DNA of 64,000 nucleotides. Origin: Norana najaformis. Lineage: Eukaryota; Annelida; Clitellata; Crassiclitellata; Hormogastridae. The position numbers were made by a program, and so were the translations under genes. Shown one piece after another: positions 61,501 through 64,000 of this stretch. The stretch spans positions 57,445,358-57,509,357 of the forward strand of contig OZ029913.1 in assembly GCA_964023275.1 (NCBI GenBank), given 5' to 3'. Within the stretch, counting starts at the first letter, position 1, and every line of letters begins with the position of its first letter. Under the pieces are notes generated by a model, which was given only the letters and a program-made list of their open reading frames with translations, did not search any database and had not been told where the DNA came from.

Positions 61501-63755
61501 TCTCAGTAATCACAACATTATTTACTTGTTGATTAACTTTCTGTTCTTAATTAACTTTAAAACCATTTATGATACCATAGGCAGCACTTTTGTGAGGTAC
61601 TAAAGTTGCTGTATTAAGTATCTGGATACATACATACGTGCAAACATACATCATGCATGCATAAATACATACTTACATCATACATACCCACAAACATACA
61701 TGACATTGTTGTTGTCCATTAAAGAGTTGCACAAGAAACATAATCTGAATTTGTCAAATAGGCATTTGTAACATTATTAACATGTCTGTGTTTGTTTACA
61801 TGTGTCCACATGTGTTTCCGTATGTATGACATTGCATGCGCATGTCACCTTACCTCTAAGACGGATTCCAAAAGCTACAAATAACAAAGCACAATTCAAA
61901 CAAGTTGTCACTAATACCCTGGTTTGTTGCCCTGTTATGGATCATGGCATGAAAGAAAGATACAGATTATCAACAAAATTCTGAAAAAGAGAATTTAATT
62001 CAAATTAAATTAAAATAATAATATCAACATTTCACCTAAGACCAAACATCAGTGTAATTCTCAAATTGCAGCAAAACATGTAGGACTTCATCACCTCATC
62101 ATCAAAGAATAACATCATCATCAACAACAACAACAACGGTGTAAGATCAATGTTGTAACCAACAACATAATCAAGTGCCACATCAAGACGAATTACATAT
62201 AACCCATTACCCCATATAAGTTAAAATAAAAGCCAAACAGCATTATCGTACCTGTAATTTCTCCTGCTTTGAAATCTTTTCTTCCTTTTTATCAATGCTA
62301 ATAGGTGCCTGCACAGAAAATGTAGCCATTACTTACTATGAAATACCATAAATATCAAATCATGGTAAAACATTGTTTTACCTTATATTACCTTACCTTA
62401 TTTTACCATGTTACCAAGATAAGGTAAGGTGAGGTGAAGTGCCATTTGTTGATTATAATCTGCAGACATTCTGCACAATTACCAAGCCATATAAACTGTT
62501 TTGACAAAATTGAGGCACAGATGTTTCGACAACATCCAAGCCACAAACACCATCCTAGCCTGCAGCATTGCATCCACTGCAGTAGAAGCATCGGACACCA
62601 AGCAGAGCAGATAAGATACAGGTTACAACACTAGAAAGGAAGTGCCGTACCTGTATCTTGGAACAGGAAATTTGTAGTAAATCAGAATTTTACCTGTGGA
62701 GTTATTTCTTGAAAAAGGAAGGTAATATGCTCCAGGCCCTACAGTGACAAAACAAGTTAAGCAGTCATATGTATATAACTGAAATAAATGTAGACAGAAT
62801 GGCTTAACTGCAGGCTTAGATATGTCATACGTAGCATATATAGTTTGTGGTTTAATAGATGTATCCCATGTTTGCTGTGTAGACACAAGATATCTATGTC
62901 TTGAGCAAATCTGCAATTGTTTTACTTCCAGGTACAATAATGCTGCATGCTTACAAATTTTTGGGGCATGTCTCTTTTGTTTTTATGGTTGTTGCACTTA
63001 CAGTTATTTTCCAATAAATCTTCATTTTGAAGAAATCTTAAGTAAATTAAAATTAAGTAATAATTTGTTAACACAGAGCTTCTAATAAAGGCTTTCAAAA
63101 AGTCTTGATCAACAGCAAGAGATAATTTATTGGATTTCCGCTGAACTTCTAAAACAGGGTGTGAACTGTGATTTCAGTTCAAAGCAACTATCATTAAATT
63201 TATCAATGTCCTGTGCACTAGGATAAGGCCATTACAGAAGTCCTTGCAAGTTCTTTACTGATGATAACACTGCCGGGCGACTGAATTAAAACTGAGCGAC
63301 TTCTTGCGTCCAAGTTGGGGCAACATTTGAGTTGTGGAGGTCTGGGTCCTGGCATCCGCGTTGGCTTGATGGCATGATATTTGTTGCCTCCAAGAAGTGG
63401 TTACATTAATTAGGTTAGATATCTGCTGCAAAATCGCTTCTTTACAGACAAATGTCGATAACTGTACCTTGCCAATTTCCTCCAAAGTAGCATCAACGCT
63501 TCTGCGCTGTTTGCCGAGGGCTGAATTCTTTATTGGGATCGTTGTGAATTTTCCAGCATTTGCATCCAGGGGCAAGATGTTCATGTAATCCGGATCCTTC
63601 AGATACGCAAAAGGAGAGGACGGCCCAAGACAGCGCGGTGAACGTAAGCCTATTTGTTTCGTGTGGGGTTGGGGTTCGGCCACCGAAGCCAATTTCCCTG
63701 CCAGAGAATTCACCTCGGTCCAACGATTTATTCGCGCTATTCGAGTAGTACGCAT
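43920..63755 (-). CDS. Gene C: large coiled-coil protein, unrecognised
   Basis: Twenty-one exons sum to 3,516 coding bases (1,171 residues plus stop). All splice phases agree once a GC donor in exon 20 is accepted; the exon 18/19 join and exon 19 donor are less sure. Residues 1-96 (exon 1) are basic and end TTIPIKNSALGKQRRSVDAT. Residues 97-371 form a run of short, mostly phase-0 exons rich in Leu, Lys and Glu heptads (coiled coil). Residues 372-906 come from a single 1.6-kb exon that is acidic, Lys/Ser/Gly-rich and probably disordered, with three 35-residue repeats. Residues 907-1045 return to an ordered helical segment (EAMKLLAPYLKLLGESGQE, MRALQRRHAELI), and 1046-1171 form a basic, Arg/Gln-rich tail. 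The layout suits a cytoskeletal or ciliary scaffold, but no named family was recognised. Confidence 0.7.
44395..44552 (+). repeat. RPT-A copy
   Basis: AGAGATTTGAATATCGAGTT, GGAGACCTTAAACGGAATGG, GGTGAAGGATCTCACCCG and ACATGTACATTTAATA. Confidence 0.8.
45120..45245 (+). repeat. RPT-D copy
   Basis: GACCTGGAACCAAACCCTTC, TTTTGACTCAGCACCTGTGA and GGGTGCTGTAGAAATCTTGA. Confidence 0.75.
45795..45879 (-). CDS. Gene C exon 20, GC donor
   Basis: Acceptor TTACAG. GENALMDVMRALQRRHAELI. It ends ACAG|GCAAGT, the classic GC-AG intron donor, in phase 1 as exon 21 requires. Confidence 0.75.
46178..46256 (-). CDS. Gene C exon 19, boundaries uncertain
   Basis: TVDGLKEAMKLLAPYLKLLG is clearly coding. The acceptor that fits phase is GCAAAG at 46257; GACAG at 46270 would break it. 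The end needs phase 0 and falls at GAG|GCATAT, a second possible GC donor; no good GT donor is present. Confidence 0.5.
46916..46972 (-). CDS. Gene C exon 18
   Basis: Acceptor ATTCAG and donor GG|GTACAA, phase 2. YYDVNLNDPDTFAQQLEC. Confidence 0.6.
47280..47765 (+). mobile_element. LINE 3' end, RTE-like C-terminal fragment
   Basis: Plus-strand frames read RTEMRMLRRMLGVSL, one stop, then RKRNEYIRQMTGLACITKKV and WEARLRRYGHVVSAEEESYI. This is the same C-terminal pattern as the minus-strand copy at 9070-9540, to which its 3' end (GGAGGGATTAATTCCAGCTA) also matches. A stop interrupts it and the RT core is missing. It lies in gene C intron 17. Confidence 0.75.
48059..48126 (-). CDS. Gene C exon 17
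   Basis: Acceptor TGTAG and donor AG|GTAACT (phase 2). ELTGTFPLIQPLKDSAGMAK. Confidence 0.7.
48860..49045 (-). repeat. RPT-A copy, reverse
   Basis: TAAATGTACATTTTTCTATA, CCTTGACCCTGCTCATTTTT, GAGATCCTTCTCCACTGCTG and GGACGGTGCTAGCCTGAGAT. Confidence 0.8.
49150..49275 (-). CDS. Gene C exon 16
   Basis: Acceptor TTTCAG and donor AAG|GTATCT, phase 0. GQRLGLFADEQEGVVPFSGE, then LKGLRITGATAMHPEKPG: a compact, apparently ordered segment. Confidence 0.75.
49940..50075 (+). repeat. RPT-D copy
   Basis: TTGGATCTCAAACTGGAACC, TTGCCTATCGATTTTGCTTT and GGGCACTGTAGAAATCTTGA. Confidence 0.75.
50179..50370 (+). repeat. RPT-B tRNA-derived SINE copy
   Basis: GGTAGCATACTGGATAGAGT, GAGAGTACGGGTTCAAGCC, GATGCTAAGTCATTAGATAG and an AAT tail. 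Confidence 0.8.
50430..52032 (-). CDS. Gene C exon 15, large low-complexity exon
   Basis: Acceptor GTTGCAG and donor ATG|GTAATT, 1,603 bases. It is open throughout: Pro/Ser patch (SPSPVEPPPRP), acidic and KEKEKEE runs, three 35-residue repeats (51330-51644), then Ser/Lys/Asp-rich text and a Gly/Tyr/Pro-rich end (GYGSDVGYFRGQSP). Likely disordered. The length of an open frame with skewed composition is itself strong evidence of coding. Confidence 0.9.
51330..51644 (-). repeat. In-frame 105-nt tandem repeat in gene C exon 15
   Basis: Three units begin (L/H)DAD(E/K)(A/T)EKQ at 51644, 51539 and 51434, exactly 105 bases apart. Each has (R/I)DLEK in the middle and (G/A)(G/K)xVSx at the end. Confidence 0.9.
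52270..52375 (+). repeat. RPT-A copy, 3' part
   Basis: GTGAAGGATCTTACCCGATA, ATTGAAAAATGAGCAGGAT and TATACATTTACACTTA. Confidence 0.75.
52560..52654 (-). CDS. Gene C exon 14
   Basis: Acceptor TCGCAG and donor AA|GTGAGA (phase 2). DKVISELKAKLLLSEIADKP: last coiled-coil exon before the big exon. Confidence 0.75.
52900..53290 (+). mobile_element. LINE reverse-transcriptase fragment (CR1/L2-like)
   Basis: Frames read LALWFKANKLFLNAMKINNM and, after a shift, SRSSKFLGIHIDEH-like then WKFHTENEEHKIAKSTCI-like words. (W)-F-x-x-N-(K/R)-L-x-L-N-x-x-K-(T)-x-x-M and K-F-L-G-I-x-I-D ... L-x-W are RT motifs B/C downstream text in CR1/L2 LINEs. Several stops: a dead fragment in gene C intron 13. Confidence 0.6.
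53455..53511 (-). CDS. Gene C exon 13
   Basis: Acceptor TTTACAG and donor AAG|GTGAGC, phase 0. QNRLLVETKKELTTSNAHK. Confidence 0.7.
53870..54040 (-). repeat. RPT-E copy, reverse
   Basis: TTTTTGGCTTCTGGTTTCTC, GGATTATAATTTTTGATTGG and CTTTAGATTAGATTAGATTC. Confidence 0.7.
54064..54150 (-). CDS. Gene C exon 12
   Basis: Acceptor TGTAG and donor CAG|GTATGC, phase 0. ADDDAKDKEMFSLQKTLRSC, then QLDTARLLQ: coiled coil. Confidence 0.7.
54548..54745 (+). repeat. RPT-B tRNA-derived SINE copy
   Basis: GGGGCATGGTAGCCGACTGG, GTTCGAGCCTCCCCTGAGAC, CAATTGCTTTGTGCC and an AAT tail. Confidence 0.8.
54825..54884 (-). CDS. Gene C exon 11
   Basis: Acceptor TTTTAG and donor CAG|GTGAGT, phase 0. KKPHAEDVGERGSTQQIKRQ. 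Confidence 0.65.
55145..55325 (+). repeat. RPT-B copy, diverged, with AAT tail
   Basis: CTAGCTGACTGGTGTGAGCA, GTTTAAGCCTCCCCTC, GTCACAAGATAGTGGCGC and a 40-base AAT/AAA tail. Confidence 0.7.
55815..55892 (-). CDS. Gene C exon 10
   Basis: Acceptor TTTTAG and donor AAG|GTACAA, phase 0. YELPKEKDRGTEDIELQKTK. Confidence 0.65.
56387..56417 (-). CDS. Gene C exon 9, 31 nt
   Basis: Acceptor TCACAG and donor TTG|GTCAGT (phase 0). LTDNLKNKNL. Confidence 0.6.
56605..57030. repeat. RPT-B and RPT-D fragments and CA/TA microsatellites
   Basis: CCTGTGCCATTGTGTTTGAG and TTAGATAGTAGCACTTAATA (RPT-B end) at 56605-56670. A reverse RPT-D core follows at 56720-56785, and CA then TA/CATA runs at 56976-57030. 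Confidence 0.6.
57079..57151 (-). CDS. Gene C exon 8
   Basis: Acceptor CTCTTAG and donor AA|GTGAGT (phase 2). AEAYESKLNTLNTTLEGQAL. Confidence 0.7.
57427..57531 (-). CDS. Gene C exon 7
   Basis: Acceptor TTACAG and donor A|GTATGT, phase 1. EEKLDLLPPSKSDPGINYRA, then ALSTEIVELLQRERAK. Confidence 0.75.
57660..57955. repeat. RPT-E then reverse RPT-G fragment
   Basis: 57660-57800 has CCAGCACTTCCATCATAATG and CAGGTCAGGTAGACCAGAAG. 57885-57955 has AAGTAAGTAAGTAAGACTTT and ACAATGTGTCCATAGGCTGA. Confidence 0.6.
58065..58198 (+). repeat. RPT-D copy
   Basis: CTTGACCTAGAACCGAACCT, TATCGACTTTGTTTTGACT and GGACACTGTAGAAATCTTGA. Confidence 0.75.
58613..58641 (-). CDS. Gene C exon 6, 29 nt
   Basis: Acceptor TTCCAG and donor G|GTAAGC (phase 1). 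HSQKQDADL. Confidence 0.6.
58775..59010. repeat. RPT-F copies in opposite orientation
   Basis: 58775-58930 reads RPT-F in reverse (AAAGCGCCGCTTCAAGGTAG, CATCAGAGGCGCTCCCGACT). 58940-59010 reads forward (GATGAGTTTATCTTGAAGAG), forming an imperfect head-to-head pair. Confidence 0.6.
59460..59546 (-). CDS. Gene C exon 5
   Basis: Acceptor TTTTAG and donor AG|GTAATT, phase 2. SLLYDSIKSVDRLRAIHKQL is strongly helical. Confidence 0.75.
59600..60390. other. Gene C intron, RPT-C fragment only
   Basis: 59738-59830 carries weak RPT-C words (GGGGTCAAATTCCCATCAGG). The rest shows nothing recognisable. Confidence 0.4.
60395..60441 (-). CDS. Gene C exon 4, 47 nt
   Basis: Acceptor GGCTAAG and donor CA|GTTAGT (phase 2). 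TTIEERELENSNDAV supplies the phase shift (0 to 2) that exon 5 needs. Confidence 0.5.
61060..61268. repeat. Tandem array, about 40-bp unit, five copies
   Basis: TTAAATAACAACAACCAGTA followed by TGTAAAATACTAAACTGTAG repeats five times with almost no divergence (the first copy lacks one AAC; the last two have ATATT and ATAAT). Recent expansion in gene C intron 3. Confidence 0.95.
61270..61850. other. Gene C intron, unassigned
   Basis: AT-rich, with short CATACATA/TACATACAT runs near 61625-61700. No repeat family or exon seen. Confidence 0.4.
61854..61874 (-). CDS. Gene C exon 3, 21-nt microexon
   Basis: Acceptor TTATTTGTAG and donor GAG|GTAAGG surround seven codons (LLESVLE), phase 0 at both ends. 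They extend the heptad pattern of exons 2 and 4. Confidence 0.55.
62252..62308 (-). CDS. Gene C exon 2
   Basis: Acceptor GTGCAG and donor CAG|GTACGA, phase 0. 19 codons: APISIDKKEEKISKQEKLQ. Confidence 0.7.
62320..63460. other. Gene C intron 1, unassigned
   Basis: It includes a TTACCTTA-type run and its complement near 62380-62440 (TTACCTTATTTTACC then AAGATAAGGTAAGGTGAGGT), which could fold back. No exon or dispersed repeat recognised. Confidence 0.4.
63468..63755 (-). CDS. Gene C exon 1
   Basis: ATG at 63753-63755 follows ACTCATT. The frame is open for 96 codons to donor AAG|GTACAG (phase 0). It encodes MRTTRIARINRW..., LGPSSPFAYLKDPDYMNILP and LDANAGKFTTIPIKNSALGK. Higher GC than the surroundings supports coding. 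Confidence 0.75.
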
Positions 63756-64000
63756 AATGAGTTTACCAACCAGAACTACTATAAAGAAGCGAAATTGGAT
63801 TTAACAGGCAACGTCTGTTCTAATTCGGCAATGAAATAGCCAAAATCTTATTAAAAGTTGCACAATAATTCTCTATACACTTCTGTAAACCTAAAACGCG
63901 TATCAAACGCTCTAGAAAATTTGCTCAGCTGTGCGTGGCCGATGCCGAACAAGAACTCAAAGACCAAATACATTTGATTCAGCAGACGGCTGATTTAATT
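63756..64000 (-). promoter_or_regulatory. 5' flank of gene C
   Basis: Presumed 5' UTR and promoter. No TATA box or X-box fitting the RFX pattern was found. The window ends here. Confidence 0.3.

Overview
This is a stretch of an animal nuclear genome. Coding sequence lies in short exons with GT-AG introns of a few hundred bases to about 1.2 kb. The base composition is AT-rich, and the introns are packed with SINE-like repeats, LINE tails, DNA-transposon fossils and simple repeats. The recurrent GTAGGCCTA-type words and the gene content (a ciliary dynein assembly factor, a modular PAN/three-finger/LamG secreted protein) suit a marine invertebrate, perhaps a deuterostome such as an echinoderm or hemichordate. 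The sequence does not settle the species. No bacterial-style operon, CRISPR array or rRNA is present, and no intact tRNA gene was seen.

Three multi-exon genes were rebuilt by hand, requiring splice sites and reading phase to agree. Gene A (+, 2431 to about 13497, perhaps to 20342) encodes a secreted mosaic protein: signal peptide, a Cys-rich module, two PAN/Apple-like domains flanking a linker with three 31-residue repeats, a Ly6/three-finger-like module, and exons for a LamG/concanavalin-like domain. Nearly all its introns are phase 1, as in shuffled extracellular proteins. Gene B (-, 40367 to 23369, 21 exons, about 1,636 aa, every phase consistent) is a DNAAF8 (C16orf71/Daap1)-like protein followed by a long C-terminal half with about four degenerate nucleoside-diphosphate-kinase (NDK) modules. 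Gene C (-, 63755 to 43920, 21 exons, about 1,171 aa) is an unrecognised coiled-coil protein with a large low-complexity exon carrying a 3 x 35-residue repeat and a 21-nt microexon. Genes B and C follow each other on the minus strand; A and B converge.

Layout: 1-2430 is upstream non-coding with SINE pieces and a TA repeat. 2431-13500 is gene A. 13500-22600 is repeat-rich and includes a roughly 1.1-kb minisatellite, a piggyBac fossil and several short tandem arrays. 22590-23342 is a hAT transposon fossil abutting the last exon of gene B. 23369-40367 is gene B. 40370-43500 is intergenic and probably holds gene B's promoter. 43500-63755 is gene C, and 63756-64000 is its upstream flank. At least eight dispersed repeat families (called RPT-A to RPT-H here) recur in the introns and spacers.

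How the genes relate: B is inferred to act in cytoplasmic assembly of axonemal dyneins in ciliated cells. A is extracellular and C is probably a structural or scaffold protein. Nothing in the sequence links A to B or C functionally.
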